From Rickettsiella endosymbiont of Xylota segnis (GTDB taxonomy: Bacteria; Pseudomonadota; Gammaproteobacteria; Diplorickettsiales; Diplorickettsiaceae), in assembly GCF_964019545.1 (NCBI RefSeq), contig NZ_OZ026451.1, forward strand, positions 1,483,001-1,547,000: 64,000 nucleotides of DNA, in the 5' to 3' direction. The position numbers and the translations under genes were made by a program. Positions 47,445 through 59,483 of this stretch are shown in pieces. Position 1 is the first letter of the stretch. Every line of letters starts with the position of its first letter. The notes beneath the pieces were generated by a model. That model saw only the letters and a program-made list of their open reading frames with translations, made no database searches and was not told the origin of the DNA.

Positions 47445-49926
47445 TATTTGTAGTAGGATTAATTTTTGCTTGATTTTTTTTACCAATTAGCTTGATAGGT
47501 ACAATCATTTTTTTTTCTCTCTTCTTTTTAGCATTAGACTTAACTGAAGCCTTTTCTGGATGTTGTAAAGCAATATCCAGCACTTGATCTATCCAACGAA
47601 CAGGACGAATAATTAAACCTTCTTTGATATTTTTTGGAATTTCCTTAAGATCTCGTTTATTCTCTTCAGGGATAATAACTTCACGTATCCCCCCACGATG
47701 AGCTGCAAGTAATTTTTCTTTTAAACCACCAATCGGCAAAACTTCACCACGTAAAGTTATTTCGCCTGTCATCGCGACATCAGCTCGTACAGGTACTTTA
47801 GTAATTGCAGAAACCAATGCTGTACACATACCTATCCCAGCACTAGGACCGTCTTTCGGCGTTGCACCTTCAGGAACATGAACATGGATATCCTTTTTTT
47901 CATAAAAGTGAATAGGAATGCCTAAGACTTCAGCACGACTTCGCACCACTGTTAAAGCAGCTTGAATAGACTCCTGCATCACTTCGCCCAGATGGCCTGT
48001 ATAACTGGTTTTTCCTTTTCCAGGGACAACTGCCGCTTCGATAGTTAATAAATCACCACCAACTTCAGTCCATGCCAAACCACTTACTTGACCCACCTGA
48101 TCATGCTGCTCAACTAATCCGTAACGATACCGCCTTACACCAAGATATTTTTCTAAGTTATGACTAGTCACAGTAATTGATTTTACACTAGGCTTGCGCG
48201 CAATTTCTGTAACAACTTTCCGACAAGTTTTAGCAATTTCACGCTCAAGACTACGAACACCTGCTTCACGAGTATAATAACGAATAATGTCCTGCAATGC
48301 GCTTTCAGCCAAAATTAATTCTTTATTTTTTGCTGTAATTTTTAAACCATTCTGAATAAGTTGTTTAGGTAATAAGTGTTGTTTAGCAATGTTAATTTTT
48401 TCGTCTTCGGTATAACCAGGTATACGAATAACTTCCATGCGATCTAATAAAGCTGGAGGAATATTCAAAGTATTTGCCGTAGCTATAAATAAAACTTCAG
48501 ATAAGTCATAACTTACTTCAAGATAATGATCATCGAAAGCGTGGTTTTGTTCAGGATCTAATACTTCAAGTAATGCTGCTGCTGGGTCCCCCCTAAAATC
48601 CATTGCCATTTTATCGATTTCATCAAGCATAAATAGAGGATTCTTGACCCCTACCTTAGCCATTTTTTGCATAATTCGACCAGGCATAGAACCAATATAG
48701 GTACGACGATGTCCTCTAATCTCTGCTTCATCACGTACACCACCCAGGGACATACGTACAAATTCACGTCCTATGGCCTCAGCAATAGATTGTCCTAAGG
48801 ATGTTTTTCCAACACCAGGTGGTCCTACTAAGCATAAAATTGGACCCTTTAATTTTTTAACACGTTGATGAACTGCCAAAAACTCAATAATCCGCTCTTT
48901 GACTTTCTCCAAACCATAATGCGCTTCTTGTAGTACTTTTTGCGCTTTGTCTAAATCGTAACGAACCTTGCTCCGTTTATTCCAAGGAAGAGATAAAATC
49001 CAATCTAAATAATTCCGACTTACTGTCGCTTCAGCCGCCATAGGAGACATCGATTTTAATTTATTTAGTTCAGCGATTGATTTATCCTTCACCTCTTTAG
49101 GCATTTTTGCTTTTTCGATACGTTTTGCAAGATCATCTAGCTCATTCGTAACGCCTTGCGACTCGCCCAGTTCCTTTTGAATTGCTTTAACCTGTTCATT
49201 TAAATAATATTCTCGTTGACTTCTTTCCATTTGCTTTTTAACACGTCCGCGAATACGCTTTTGTATTTGCAATAGATCAATTTCACTTTCAAGAAAAGCT
49301 AATAATCGTTCTAAACGTTTTTTTAATGGAAAAATTTCGAGTATTTCTTGTTTTTCTTGAATTCTAAGTGCCAAGTGTGCCGCAATCATATCGGCCAATC
49401 GGCCCGGATTATCAATGCTCGATAAGGTACTTAAAATTTCTAGAGGGATTTTCTTATTTAACTTAACGTATTGTTCGAATTGACTTAAAATTGTTCGTGT
49501 TAGAACCTCAATCTCTTGATCAGGCTCAACTGCAGGTATACCTACGATTTCAATATCTGCGGCAATATAATCTTTCTCTTGGAAAAATTGCTTAACTTTA
49601 CCTCGTTGAGAACCTTCAACCAATACTTTAACAGTGCCGTCTTTCAATTCTAACAATTGTAAAATAGTAGCTATCGTTCCAACTTGATAAAAATCTTCAA
49701 TAGTAGGGCTATCTTCAGCTGGGTTTTTTTGTGCAATAAGTAGAACTTTTTTCTCCACACTGGATTCAGCCATCGCAGCTTCCAAAGCTTTAATGGACTG
49801 CTTTCTACCTACAAATAGCGGTATTACCATATGAGGATAAACTACAACATCCCGTAAAGGGAGCAGCGGAAGCTTCTCTGTGAGTTTAGAAGTTGCTGTC
49901 CCGCCGCTTATTAGTTGCTTTGCCAT
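47437..49926 (-). CDS. lon: ATP-dependent protease Lon
   Basis: Cytosolic AAA+ serine protease degrading damaged proteins and regulators. The N-terminal substrate domain starts near [15 protein letters not shown]; Walker A is [13 protein letters not shown], with the motor region following, and the C-terminal protease has the catalytic Ser in [10 protein letters not shown] and a later Lys. At 829 residues it is slightly longer than the 784 of E. coli because of a basic C-terminal tail (NAKKKREKK...). It lies 20 bp after clpX in tig-clpP-clpX-lon-hupB order. Its last codons overlap a dispersed repeat. Confidence 0.97.
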   Translation of the reverse strand: MAKQLISGGTATSKLTEKLPLLPLRDVVVYPHMVIPLFVGRKQSIKALEAAMAESSVEKKVLLIAQKNPAEDSPTIEDFYQVGTIATILQLLELKDGTVKVLVEGSQRGKVKQFFQEKDYIAADIEIVGIPAVEPDQEIEVLTRTILSQFEQYVKLNKKIPLEILSTLSSIDNPGRLADMIAAHLALRIQEKQEILEIFPLKKRLERLLAFLESEIDLLQIQKRIRGRVKKQMERSQREYYLNEQVKAIQKELGESQGVTNELDDLAKRIEKAKMPKEVKDKSIAELNKLKSMSPMAAEATVSRNYLDWILSLPWNKRSKVRYDLDKAQKVLQEAHYGLEKVKERIIEFLAVHQRVKKLKGPILCLVGPPGVGKTSLGQSIAEAIGREFVRMSLGGVRDEAEIRGHRRTYIGSMPGRIMQKMAKVGVKNPLFMLDEIDKMAMDFRGDPAAALLEVLDPEQNHAFDDHYLEVSYDLSEVLFIATANTLNIPPALLDRMEVIRIPGYTEDEKINIAKQHLLPKQLIQNGLKITAKNKELILAESALQDIIRYYTREAGVRSLEREIAKTCRKVVTEIARKPSVKSITVTSHNLEKYLGVRRYRYGLVEQHDQVGQVSGLAWTEVGGDLLTIEAAVVPGKGKTSYTGHLGEVMQESIQAALTVVRSRAEVLGIPIHFYEKKDIHVHVPEGATPKDGPSAGIGMCTALVSAITKVPVRADVAMTGEITLRGEVLPIGGLKEKLLAAHRGGIREVIIPEENKRDLKEIPKNIKEGLIIRPVRWIDQVLDIALQHPEKASVKSNAKKKREKKMIVPIKLIGKKNQAKINPTTNTR

Positions 49927-49946
49927 AAATTCAACCTTTGAAAGAT

Positions 49947-51266
49947 TTACTCGCTACCCGCCGCTATTTCTTTATTATCTAATTCAATTTCTTTTTCTTG
50001 TTTGTAAATCACCAAGGGTTTTGCTCCCTTGCTAACGGTGCTTGCTTCAATAACAATTTTATTTACATTCTGCATAGAAGGCAATTCATACATTGTATCT
50101 AATAAAACACTTTCTAAGATTGCACGTAAACCTCTTGCGCCTGTTTTACGTTCTAAAGCTCTTCTAGCCACCATTTGTAAAGCGTCTTCACGAAATTCTA
50201 AATCAACGTTGTCCATTTTAAATAATTTGAAATATTGTTTGATCAAAGCGTTCTTAGGTTCCTTTAAGATTTGTATCAGCATTTTTTCATCAAGTTCTTC
50301 TAAAGTTGCAATAACAGGTAAACGTCCTATTAGCTCGGGTATAATTCCATATTTAATTAAATCTTCTGATTCAAGCCGATTTAACAACGTTGTTAGACTC
50401 CTTTTATCCCCTTTGCTGCGTACATCAGCAGAAAATCCAATTCCAGTTTTCTCGGTACGTTCACGAATAATTTTTTCTAGACCGGAGAAAGTACCACCAC
50501 AAATAAATAAAATATTAGTAGTATCTATCTGTACTGTCTCTTGATTAGGATGCTTACGCCCCCCTTGCAGAGGCACAGAAGCAACAGTACCTTCAAGTAA
50601 TTTAAGTAATCCTTGTTGAACCCCTTCACCTGAAACATCTCGAGTAATAGAGGGATTTTCGGCGCGACGACTAATTTTATCAATTTCATCGATATATATA
50701 ATTCCTAACTGGGCCTTTTCAATGTTTCCATTAGCAGCTTGTAATAACTTTTGTAAGATATTTTCTACGTCATCACCTACATAACCCGCTTCGGTTAAGG
50801 TTGTTGCATCCGCAATAGCAAAAGGTAAATTGAAAAATCGCGCTAAAGTTTTTGCTAATAAAGTTTTACCGCTCCCGGTAGGACCTATAAGCAACACATT
50901 ACTCTTACTAAGTTCGGTATCATCTTTGACGTTCAACGGATGAAGACGCGCCTTTTTAATTAATTCTAGCCGCTTATAATGGTTGTAAGCAGCTACAGAT
51001 AATATTTTCTTCGCAAATTCTTGGCCTATAACAAATTCGTTAAATACATCATGAATCTCTGCAGGCTTAGGAATGGACATACTACCTTCCTGGCGCGGAA
51101 CTTCCTGTTGAAACTCTTCTTGCAAAATATCACTACATAGCTGCACGCATTCATTACAAATAAAAATAGAAGGGCCTGCAATTAACTTTGGCACTTCATC
51201 CTGACTTTTACCGCAAAATGAACAGTGAAGAGGCCCCGAGGTTTTATCGTTTATGGAACTACTCAT
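49947..51266 (-). CDS. clpX: ATP-dependent Clp protease ATP-binding subunit ClpX
   Basis: AAA+ unfoldase feeding ClpP. The N-terminal zinc-binding domain has [11 protein letters not shown] and CNECVQLC; Walker A is GPTGSGKT and Walker [10 protein letters not shown]. The pore loop GYVGDDVE and the ClpP-docking IGF loop (TGIGFSADV) are intact. Its 439 residues are normal. SspB, encoded at 59093, is its likely adaptor. It lies between clpP and lon. Confidence 0.97.
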   Translation of the reverse strand: MSSSINDKTSGPLHCSFCGKSQDEVPKLIAGPSIFICNECVQLCSDILQEEFQQEVPRQEGSMSIPKPAEIHDVFNEFVIGQEFAKKILSVAAYNHYKRLELIKKARLHPLNVKDDTELSKSNVLLIGPTGSGKTLLAKTLARFFNLPFAIADATTLTEAGYVGDDVENILQKLLQAANGNIEKAQLGIIYIDEIDKISRRAENPSITRDVSGEGVQQGLLKLLEGTVASVPLQGGRKHPNQETVQIDTTNILFICGGTFSGLEKIIRERTEKTGIGFSADVRSKGDKRSLTTLLNRLESEDLIKYGIIPELIGRLPVIATLEELDEKMLIQILKEPKNALIKQYFKLFKMDNVDLEFREDALQMVARRALERKTGARGLRAILESVLLDTMYELPSMQNVNKIVIEASTVSKGAKPLVIYKQEKEIELDNKEIAAGSE

Positions 51267-51344
51267 ATTTTATTACCTCAACAAACTATTATTCATATAT
51301 TGATATTTAAACAAAATTTTAAAAACTTTCGAATAACTAACTAC

Positions 51345-52010
51345 TTAATCAACTGATGAAACAGCTAAAGATTCTTTGGTTTTCCCAGTTTCTGTACGCA
51401 TTGTTAAAACTGCGTCGATTAAGCCATAATCTATGGCTTGCTGCGCTCCCATGAAATTATCACGATCGGTATCACGCAAAATCTGTTCCGTATTTTTTCC
51501 TGTATGTTTGGCCATAATATTGTTAATTCTTTCTCTAACTAACAACATTTCACGGGTATGGATTTCAATATCCGTTGCTTGCCCCTGATAGCCTCCTAAA
51601 GGTTGATGAATCATCATCCGAGCATGTGGTAAACAATGGCGTTTTCCTTTTGTTCCGCCGCAAAGCAACAAAGCTGCTGCGCTGGCCGCTTGGCCAATAC
51701 ACATTGTACTCACATCAGGTTTGATAAATTGCATGGTATCGTAAATAGCTAGGCCGGATGTCACCACGCCTCCTGGTGAATTAATATAAAGCGAAATATC
51801 TTTGTCAGGATTTTCAGACTCTAAAAAAAGCATTTGCGCAATAATTAAATTGGCCATGTGATCTTCAATAGGACCCACAACAAAGATAATGCGATCCTTT
51901 AATAAACGAGAATAAATATCATAAGCCCTTTCTCCTCGTCCGGTTTGTTCAACGACCATAGGGACTAACAATGAATTCGTTACTTCCTTTGATAAACTGC
52001 GTAAATACAT
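51345..52010 (-). CDS. clpP: ATP-dependent Clp protease proteolytic subunit ClpP
   Basis: Tetradecameric serine protease chamber working with ClpX. The catalytic Ser is in [10 protein letters not shown], His in MIHQPLGG and Asp in [29 protein letters not shown] is the classical mature N-terminus, so a short propeptide of about 15 residues is removed. Its 221 residues are slightly long because of the C-terminal tail. It lies between tig and clpX. Confidence 0.97.
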   Translation of the reverse strand: MYLRSLSKEVTNSLLVPMVVEQTGRGERAYDIYSRLLKDRIIFVVGPIEDHMANLIIAQMLFLESENPDKDISLYINSPGGVVTSGLAIYDTMQFIKPDVSTMCIGQAASAAALLLCGGTKGKRHCLPHARMMIHQPLGGYQGQATDIEIHTREMLLVRERINNIMAKHTGKNTEQILRDTDRDNFMGAQQAIDYGLIDAVLTMRTETGKTKESLAVSSVD

Positions 52011-52101
52011 AATTACTCTCTAAAGATAAAAATAAATTTTTTGATTGTTGCTAAGATATAACATATTCGTTATTTAAAAAAACTAAAACCAATTAGTCCA
52101 A

Positions 52102-53415
52102 TTAAACTGCTACTCCATCAGTATTGCCCATACCACCACTTTTCTTTGTGAGATTCATAATTTCCGAATACTCAGCTAGTTTTTCGGTGTATTCTACTTC
52201 TTCTAATAATTTGTCAATTACTTGCTCTTCTAAAACCAAAGAACGAATGTTCATCATCATGTTTTTGTCTTTATACAACTTATCCCGCACCATTTGATCA
52301 AATTGAAAAGCTCCTACTAGTTTATCAATATGTTGTTGGACTCGAGATTCGTCAACATGCAGATGATGTTTTTCAATAAGTGCATTAAATAACAATCCAA
52401 GCGTAACTCGCCGATACGCCATTTTCATTAAATCTGCTTTTTCAATTTCTGATAAGCTAATTCTTTCATTATTTTGTTGTTTTTGTTGCCTAAACACATC
52501 TTGTTCTAAACGCTTAAACTCTTGATTAAGCGCTCCCTGTGGCAACTCATTAATAGCATGTATAGTAACTAACTTATCTATGACTTGAGTTTTTAATTTT
52601 TCACGTAAAATTCTATCTAACTCTATCTGCATATGTTCTCTAACTTGATCTTTTAAAGCTTCGATAGTGCCCTCTTTAATATCAAGCCGTTTTGCAAAAG
52701 CATTATCTAATTCGGGTAATTTTGCTTTTGCAACTTTTTTTACTTTTATTGCTGCTGAGTTACCTTGTTCTTTAGGGAGAGAAACTGATAAAGTGTCTCC
52801 AGCCACGCTAGAAAGCAACGCTGAAAAACCTTCGGGAATTTTATCTTCCTCAAGAACCCATTGTAAATCTCTACGCGTTTTCTCTTCTGAATCGGCAAAA
52901 ACTATATCAAAGCTCACCCGATCGCCATAACAAGCTTTATCAGGCACGTCAATCCACTCAGCGTATTGCTTACGCATTTGCTCTAACACCTTAACTATAT
53001 CTTCCTCGGTTATATTTACTTTAAGTCTTTCTAAGCTAGCACCTTTTAATGTAGGCACCTCTACTTGCGGATAAATTTCAAAGCTTGCTGTATAAGTGAG
53101 ATCTGCACCCGGCTCCGCTTTTATGGACTCAATATGGGGGTGTCCTACTGGATTTAAAGTCTCTCGCTCTAAAGCAGTAGACAAACTAATCTGTAAAGAT
53201 TTTTCGATGACCTCTTGCCAGATACTACTTCCATAAAGCTTCTCAATATGGCTTGGCGGCACTTTTCCGGCCCGAAACCCATCCAAACGCGTCTTTTTAG
53301 CCAATTCAAGAATATGTAGCTTCTTTCTCTCTTCTAACTGGCTGATAGGCACTGTGACACTTAGACGTCGAGTAAAGTTGTCGACGCTTTCTACCGAAAC
53401 TTGCATTTCATTCAT
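52102..53415 (-). CDS. tig: Trigger factor
   Basis: Ribosome-bound chaperone and peptidyl-prolyl isomerase that meets nascent chains. The ribosome-docking signature GFRAGKVPPSHIEKLYG lies near residue 45, followed by the FKBP-like domain from about residue 150 and a long C-terminal helical arm domain. Its 437 residues are normal. First gene of the tig-clpP-clpX-lon block, with tRNA-Leu just upstream. Confidence 0.96.
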   Translation of the reverse strand: MNEMQVSVESVDNFTRRLSVTVPISQLEERKKLHILELAKKTRLDGFRAGKVPPSHIEKLYGSSIWQEVIEKSLQISLSTALERETLNPVGHPHIESIKAEPGADLTYTASFEIYPQVEVPTLKGASLERLKVNITEEDIVKVLEQMRKQYAEWIDVPDKACYGDRVSFDIVFADSEEKTRRDLQWVLEEDKIPEGFSALLSSVAGDTLSVSLPKEQGNSAAIKVKKVAKAKLPELDNAFAKRLDIKEGTIEALKDQVREHMQIELDRILREKLKTQVIDKLVTIHAINELPQGALNQEFKRLEQDVFRQQKQQNNERISLSEIEKADLMKMAYRRVTLGLLFNALIEKHHLHVDESRVQQHIDKLVGAFQFDQMVRDKLYKDKNMMMNIRSLVLEEQVIDKLLEEVEYTEKLAEYSEIMNLTKKSGGMGNTDGVAV

Positions 53416-53458
53416 AAATTTTAAGGCTCTTATCGTTGTAAATCCTAGGGGGCCATGC

Positions 53459-53543
<85 letters not shown>

Positions 53544-53583
53544 AAAGGTCGTTAATTATACAGGTATCTTATCATGAAAAAAA

Positions 53584-54609
<1,026 letters not shown>

Positions 54610-54670
54610 CTATATTTTGCAGTACTTTAACTGATTAAATTACATATTTAAACAATACTCAACACCATAC

Positions 54671-54700
54671 TTGTATTGTTTGATTTATTTTTGTTAGAAT
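54671..54700 (+). promoter_or_regulatory. Putative promoter of rplM-rpsI
   Basis: TTGTAT (54671-54676) and TAGAAT (54695-54700) are spaced by 18 bp and lie about 60 bp before the rplM ATG. The short leader holds a small hairpin-like AGCTTCGGAGCTT (around 54739-54751), which could be part of a ribosomal protein control site. Confidence 0.5.
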
Positions 54701-54758
54701 CATCCGCCCTACTCATGAGAGTAGTCATTGCATTAGAGAGCTTCGGAGCTTCCCAGTT

Positions 54759-55196
54759 ATGAAAACATTGATGGCCAAACCCGGCCTTATTGAACAAAAA
54801 TGGCTTTTGATTGACGCCTCAGGTAAAACTTTAGGTAACCTGGCTACTAAAATAGCTCGTATTCTGCGCGGAAAGCATAAACCAGAATTCACACCTCATG
54901 TTGATACTGGGGATTATATTGTTGTTATTAATGCTGAAAAAGTGACTGTAACCGGCACGAAGGCTAAAAATAAATTATATGAACGCTATACTGGCTATCC
55001 TGGTGGGCTAAAATCTATTTCTTTTGAGAAGTTGCAAAAAAGCTTTCCTGCTCGAATTATTGAAAAAGCTGTTAAAGGCATGCTGCCTAAAAATCCTTTA
55101 GGTTATGCCATGATAAGTAAACTTAAAGTCTATGCGGGTTCTTCACATCCTCATAGCGCTCAAAACCCTAAACCAACTAGCATTGATAGGTTATAA
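54759..55196 (+). CDS. rplM: 50S ribosomal protein L13
   Basis: Early-assembly protein of the large subunit. MKTLMAKPG matches the E. coli start MKTFTAKPE, and [21 protein letters not shown] and [10 protein letters not shown] are family signatures. Its 145 residues are normal, although the C-terminus ([18 protein letters not shown]) is a little divergent. It lies 3 bp upstream of rpsI, as in nearly all bacteria. Confidence 0.97.
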   Translation: MKTLMAKPGLIEQKWLLIDASGKTLGNLATKIARILRGKHKPEFTPHVDTGDYIVVINAEKVTVTGTKAKNKLYERYTGYPGGLKSISFEKLQKSFPARIIEKAVKGMLPKNPLGYAMISKLKVYAGSSHPHSAQNPKPTSIDRL

Positions 55197-55199
55197 ATT

Positions 55200-55637
55200 A
55201 TGGCATTAGAACAGAATTATGGTACAGGTCGCCGCAAAACAGCGACCGCTAGAGTATTCCTTAGAAAAGGAGCTGGTATTATCCAAGTGAATGGTCGTAC
55301 TTTAGAAAATTATTTTGGACGTGAAACAGCCCAAATGGTCGTGCACCAGCCACTAGAAGTTGTTGATCAAATGGGTAAATTTGATATCACAGTAACAGTT
55401 TCTGGTGGAGGGAGCAGCGGTCAAGCAGGAGCTGTCCGACATGGGATAAGCCGAGCGTTAATAGGTTATGACGAATCGACCACTATAAACACCGATGATG
55501 ATGATGCTGATAACGATACCTCGTTTCGTCGGTTATTACGCCGTGCCGGTTTGGTTACTCGAGATGCAAGAAAAGTTGAACGGAAAAAAGTCGGTCGACA
55601 TAAAGCACGTAAAGGAACTCAATATTCAAAACGATAA
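55200..55637 (+). CDS. rpsI: 30S ribosomal protein S9
   Basis: Small-subunit head protein whose C-terminal Ser-Lys-Arg tail contacts P-site t[43 protein letters not shown] and the terminal YSKR are conserved. At 145 residues it is about 15 longer than usual because of an acidic insert between GYDES (ending residue 93) and RRLLRRAG: roughly residues 94-109, containing DDDD encoded by a GAT run. The frame around it is intact. Confidence 0.97.
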   Translation: MALEQNYGTGRRKTATARVFLRKGAGIIQVNGRTLENYFGRETAQMVVHQPLEVVDQMGKFDITVTVSGGGSSGQAGAVRHGISRALIGYDESTTINTDDDDADNDTSFRRLLRRAGLVTRDARKVERKKVGRHKARKGTQYSKR

Positions 55638-55716
55638 TCATCGTATTATTTATTGTGGTGTTTTTAGAGACCATGCATATCAATAATTAGTTATATACTT
55701 TTTAACGACGAAAAAA

Positions 55717-56292
55717 ATGGAAGAAGATCGTCGCCATTTACTGGCTATTATAATAACTATCATGGCTGGGTTTGGTATAGCCACAAGTTCTATACCTTTC
55801 TTAGCATCATTACAGCCAACCACAGAAACTCTCGCACAAGCGGCTGATTCTGTGGAAGTTGATTTAACTCATCTCGCACCCGGTGAATCCATGGTGGTTG
55901 CTTGGCAAAATAAGCCTATTTGGATTATCCGACGAACCCAAGCAATGTTAGATAATCTTTCTAATATTCATTCTTTATTGCGCGATCCAGATTCTTCAAC
56001 AGAACAACAACCCATTTATGCGCGTAATGAATATCGCTCTCTTAATCCTGAATATTTGATACTTATTGGCTTATGCACCCATTTAGGCTGCTCCCCGCAA
56101 TTTAAACCCTCGCCAGGAGAGTTAAATGGCAAATGGCCCGGTGGTTTATATTGCCCCTGTCATGGTTCTAAGTTTGATCTTGCAGGACGGGTTATGAAAG
56201 GAGTTCCTGCACCCATTAACCTCAAAATCCCTCCCTATCGATTCATAAACGTGCATACTGTCGTGATAGGCGAAAATCCAAATTTAGTGTAA
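55717..56292 (+). CDS. petA: Ubiquinol-cytochrome c reductase Rieske iron-sulfur subunit
   Basis: Carries the 2Fe-2S centre of the bc1 complex. An N-terminal membrane helix, probably preceded by a Tat-independent anchor, is followed by the soluble domain with the two cluster loops CTHLGC and CPCHGS, which supply two Cys and two His. Its 191 residues are normal. It starts petABC downstream of rpsI; a 93-bp gap separates it from petB. Confidence 0.95.
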   Translation: MEEDRRHLLAIIITIMAGFGIATSSIPFLASLQPTTETLAQAADSVEVDLTHLAPGESMVVAWQNKPIWIIRRTQAMLDNLSNIHSLLRDPDSSTEQQPIYARNEYRSLNPEYLILIGLCTHLGCSPQFKPSPGELNGKWPGGLYCPCHGSKFDLAGRVMKGVPAPINLKIPPYRFINVHTVVIGENPNLV

Positions 56293-56385
56293 TAAAAAAA
56301 TTCATTTGCTCACGGCAGCTGAAAATTTAGCAAAACCTTGCAAATAAACATCTTAGGCATCTAAAACAATCTTGGGGATTGATAA

Positions 56386-57627
56386 TTGAGCAGCGCAGAC
56401 AAAAATTTAACTCCTAAAAATATAATCAATTGGGTGTCAGATCGTTTTCCAATCAATGAATACATACACCAGCATTTAACGCATTACTATTTACCAAAAA
56501 ATCTTAATTTTTGGTATTTCTTTGGTTCTTTAAGCCTGTTTACTTTTTTTTTGCAAATTTTGACCGGCATATGGTTAACCCTCTTTTACACCCCAACGCC
56601 TGAAGGAGCATTTACTTCAATCGAAATGATGATGCGAGATATACCTTATGGATGGTTATTCCGCTATCTACATTCTACTGGGGCTTCTGCTTTTTTTCTG
56701 CTAATTTACGCACACATCTTTCGCAGCCTTTTATATGGATCCTATAAAAAACCTAGGGAGCTAGTTTGGTTGTTAGGTGTATGTCTTTATATTATTTTAT
56801 TACTAGAGGCGTTCCTTGGCTATTTACTACCGTGGGGGCAAACCTCCTATTGGGCAAGCCAAATCGGCACTTCATTGCTAGACTCAATTCCCAAAATTGG
56901 CCCAACGCTTACGCTTTGGATACGAGGTAATAACACTGTATCAGGAGAAACTTTACATCGTTTTTTTGCCTTCCATGTGATCGCTATTCCTTTAATTTTG
57001 GTTTTTTTAATTCGGCTACATCTTACTGCTTTACATAAAGTTGGCTGTAATAATCCTGAAGGAATTTCTGTATTGGCAAAACCAAACTTACATAATAAAA
57101 CGCTTTATAAACTCCCTTTTCACCCATATTACTCAGTCAAAGAATTGCATGCTTTGCTAATTTTTCTGCTTATTTTTTCCATTATCGTATTTTTTGTTCC
57201 CGAGATGCATGGGTATTTCCTTGAAGCAAATAATTTCATACCTGCAAACCCTTTATTAACTCCTAGTCATATCGAACCAATATGGTATTTGGCACCTTTT
57301 TATGGGGTATTATGCGTTATCCCTAATAAGTCATTAGGTATTTTAATTATGGTAGGAGTTATTTGCATACCATTTGTGTTGCCTTGGCTTGACCGTAGCC
57401 CGGTTCGATCGATGCGCTATAGAAGTTATTATTCTCGTTGTGCTTTAGCAATTTTTATACTAAGTTTTGGCTTACTCAGTTATATGAGTACAACCATACT
57501 TACCCCCAATAAGATACTTCTCTTACAAATTTTATTACTAAACTATTTTCTTTTTTTTCTCTTCATGCCCTTTTATACAAAATATGAAAAAAATAAACCA
57601 CTACCTAAATCTATATGTGGAAAATAA
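56386..57627 (+). CDS. petB: Ubiquinol-cytochrome c reductase cytochrome b subunit
   Basis: Eight-helix membrane subunit with haems bL and bH. The haem-ligand histidine pairs are in YLHSTGASAFFLLIYAHIFR and LHRFFAFHVI with the following HLTALHK. The Qo-site PEWY motif reads PIWY at residues 298-301 (EPIWYLAPFYGVL), so the usual Glu is Ile. Start TTG 56386 has GGGGAT upstream; 413 residues is normal. It overlaps petC by 13 bp. Confidence 0.94.
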   Translation: MSSADKNLTPKNIINWVSDRFPINEYIHQHLTHYYLPKNLNFWYFFGSLSLFTFFLQILTGIWLTLFYTPTPEGAFTSIEMMMRDIPYGWLFRYLHSTGASAFFLLIYAHIFRSLLYGSYKKPRELVWLLGVCLYIILLLEAFLGYLLPWGQTSYWASQIGTSLLDSIPKIGPTLTLWIRGNNTVSGETLHRFFAFHVIAIPLILVFLIRLHLTALHKVGCNNPEGISVLAKPNLHNKTLYKLPFHPYYSVKELHALLIFLLIFSIIVFFVPEMHGYFLEANNFIPANPLLTPSHIEPIWYLAPFYGVLCVIPNKSLGILIMVGVICIPFVLPWLDRSPVRSMRYRSYYSRCALAIFILSFGLLSYMSTTILTPNKILLLQILLLNYFLFFLFMPFYTKYEKNKPLPKSICGK

Positions 57628-58403
57628 GTGTAGTTTTTCTATTTATCATTATATTTTTTTTCATGTTAGCAAGTCCCTTGGAAAATAAACTATCCTCAAT
57701 TCGACCACCTGAATTGGCTTCCTTGCAACGTGGGGCAAAATATTTTATGAATTATTGCTCAGGGTGTCATTCACTACAATATATGCGTTATAATCGACTT
57801 GGAGTTGATCTGAAAATTGACGATAAGTTTAACTCAACCACCCAACCACGATTAAAAGAAAATCTTATTTTTACTCAGGCTAAAACTAGCGATACAATAA
57901 AATCAAACTTACGTGAAAAAGAAAGTTTATTATGGTTTGGAAAGCTCCCTCCAGACCTTTCGTTGAGTATTCGGGCAAGAAGCGCTGATTGGGTGTATAA
58001 TTACTTACTTAGCTTTTATTTGGATGATACAAGGCCTTTTGGAGTTAACAATAGTTTCATTAAAAACACCGCAATGCCGGATCCATTAGCGACAATACGT
58101 ATGGATACCAATACTTATCATAACGTAAATAATAATAGTAACGATCGGTTATCCCTAAAAATTAGTAATCATGCAATATATTCACATTCTAATAAAAACA
58201 GATCAAAAGTCCCTACATTAGAAGAAGTAGTTACTGATTTAGTTAATTTTTTAGCTTATATAGCTGAGCCTACAAAAAATAATCGTCAATCATTAGGTAA
58301 AAAAGTATGCGGATTCTTGGTGTTATTAACCTTTTTTGTTTCTATTTTAAAAAAACAAATCTGGCGAAGTATAGAAAAAATAAACACTTTTCATAAACCA
58401 TGA
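57615..58403 (+). CDS. petC: Ubiquinol-cytochrome c reductase cytochrome c1 subunit
   Basis: Passes electrons from the Rieske centre to soluble cytochrome c. After an N-terminal signal helix the haem-binding CSGCH lies in YCSGCHSLQYMRYNRLG. The C-terminal membrane anchor is VCGFLVLLTFFVSIL. The axial Met is probably in NTAMPDPL. Its 262 residues are near normal. The Asn-rich stretch NTYHNVNNNSNDRLS after that point is unusual. Last gene of petABC. Confidence 0.93.
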   Translation: MWKISVVFLFIIIFFFMLASPLENKLSSIRPPELASLQRGAKYFMNYCSGCHSLQYMRYNRLGVDLKIDDKFNSTTQPRLKENLIFTQAKTSDTIKSNLREKESLLWFGKLPPDLSLSIRARSADWVYNYLLSFYLDDTRPFGVNNSFIKNTAMPDPLATIRMDTNTYHNVNNNSNDRLSLKISNHAIYSHSNKNRSKVPTLEEVVTDLVNFLAYIAEPTKNNRQSLGKKVCGFLVLLTFFVSILKKQIWRSIEKINTFHKP

Positions 58404-58440
58404 AAAATGTTTTAAATTATTAATATGGAGAACCTTTTAT

Positions 58441-59091
58441 ATGGCACAACCTGCCGGTAAACGTTCAACTATGAGTTTATATGCAAATATCAATGATCCT
58501 TATAGCCATAGGGTACGTATTGTTTTGGCTGAAAAAGGAATTAGTGCAGAAATTATAGAAGTATCACCTACAGACTTACCTGAGGGTTTGTTACAACACA
58601 ATCCCTATGGCACTGTACCTACTATTATTGATCGAGATCTCGTCCTTTATGAAACAAATATTATCACTGAATACTTGGATGAGCGCTTTCCACATCCTCC
58701 TTTGTTACCGGTTTATCCTGTAGCTCGCGCCAAGAGTCGACAAATGATCTATCGAATTGAACGAGATTGGTACCCTTTATTACAACAAATTGAAAACGCA
58801 TTAAATAATACTAAAGTAACCAAACCTACAGAATCTATGCATGCCGCTCAAAAGAAATTAGAAAGTAGTTTAACTAGTCTGGCCCCTATATTTGCTGGTA
58901 AATCATTTTTCTTGAGCGATGAATTTACTTTAATAGATTGTTGCATGGCGCCGTTATTATGGCGTTTACACCGTTTAGATATTAAACTAGCGCCTATGCC
59001 AAGTGCTATCAAAGAATATGAAGAGCGCTTATTTAAACGCCCCTCATTTAAAGCTACTTTAAATGAGGTCGAATTTGGAGTAAAAATTTAA
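58441..59091 (+). CDS. sspA: Stringent starvation protein A
   Basis: GST-fold protein that binds RNA polymerase and alters stress and virulence transcription in other gammaproteobacteria. The N-terminal thioredoxin-like domain includes SLYANINDPYSHRVRIVLAEKG and NPYGTVPTI; the second domain is all-helical. It has no glutathione catalytic residue of the usual kind. Length 216, with a 10-residue N-terminal extension before MSLYANINDP; an internal start at 58471 is possible. Followed after 1 bp by sspB. Confidence 0.94.
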   Translation: MAQPAGKRSTMSLYANINDPYSHRVRIVLAEKGISAEIIEVSPTDLPEGLLQHNPYGTVPTIIDRDLVLYETNIITEYLDERFPHPPLLPVYPVARAKSRQMIYRIERDWYPLLQQIENALNNTKVTKPTESMHAAQKKLESSLTSLAPIFAGKSFFLSDEFTLIDCCMAPLLWRLHRLDIKLAPMPSAIKEYEERLFKRPSFKATLNEVEFGVKI

Positions 59092-59092
59092 A

Positions 59093-59482
59093 ATGATGAC
59101 CTCAAATCGTTCCTATTTATTGCGTGCATTTTATGATTGGATTATCGATAATCAATTAACACCGTATATTCTTTTAGATACTGAATTGCCACATGTAGAA
59201 GTTCCAAAACAATGTATTAAAGATGGAAAAATTACTTTAAATATATCTACTGATGCCATATTAAATTTAAAAATAGATACACAAGCTATACAATTTGAAG
59301 CTAGTTTTAATGGTCAATCGATGCTTATTTACGCGCCTATTCAAGCGGTATTAGCCATCTATACACGAGAAAATGGTCAAGGAATGGTATTTACACAAGA
59401 AGAAAGTGGTGATGAAGGTGGAAGCCCTACCCCACCTAGAGTTCGACCAGGAACAAAACCCAAGCTTTCTATTGTTAAATAG
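59093..59482 (+). CDS. sspB: Stringent starvation protein B (ClpXP adaptor)
   Basis: Delivers ssrA-tagged proteins to ClpXP. Substrate-binding domain TSNRSYLLRAFYDWIIDN and the central QFEASFNGQSMLIYAP block are followed by a short linker and the tail RPGTKPKLSIVK, which resembles the ClpX-binding XB motif. The length of 129 is slightly shorter than E. coli. It supports an active SspB-ClpX pathway together with clpXP at 49.9-52 kb. It is followed 1 bp later by the RimB-like gene. Confidence 0.94.
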   Translation: MMTSNRSYLLRAFYDWIIDNQLTPYILLDTELPHVEVPKQCIKDGKITLNISTDAILNLKIDTQAIQFEASFNGQSMLIYAPIQAVLAIYTRENGQGMVFTQEESGDEGGSPTPPRVRPGTKPKLSIVK

Positions 59483-59483
59483 C

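Noticed and set aside
50029-50544. 171-residue plus-strand frame
   Set aside because: It lies wholly antisense to clpX, which has all family motifs, and has no recognisable features.
59373-59483. Upstream start for the RimB-like gene
   Set aside because: It would overlap sspB by 110 bp; the ATG at 59484 fits the family N-terminus.
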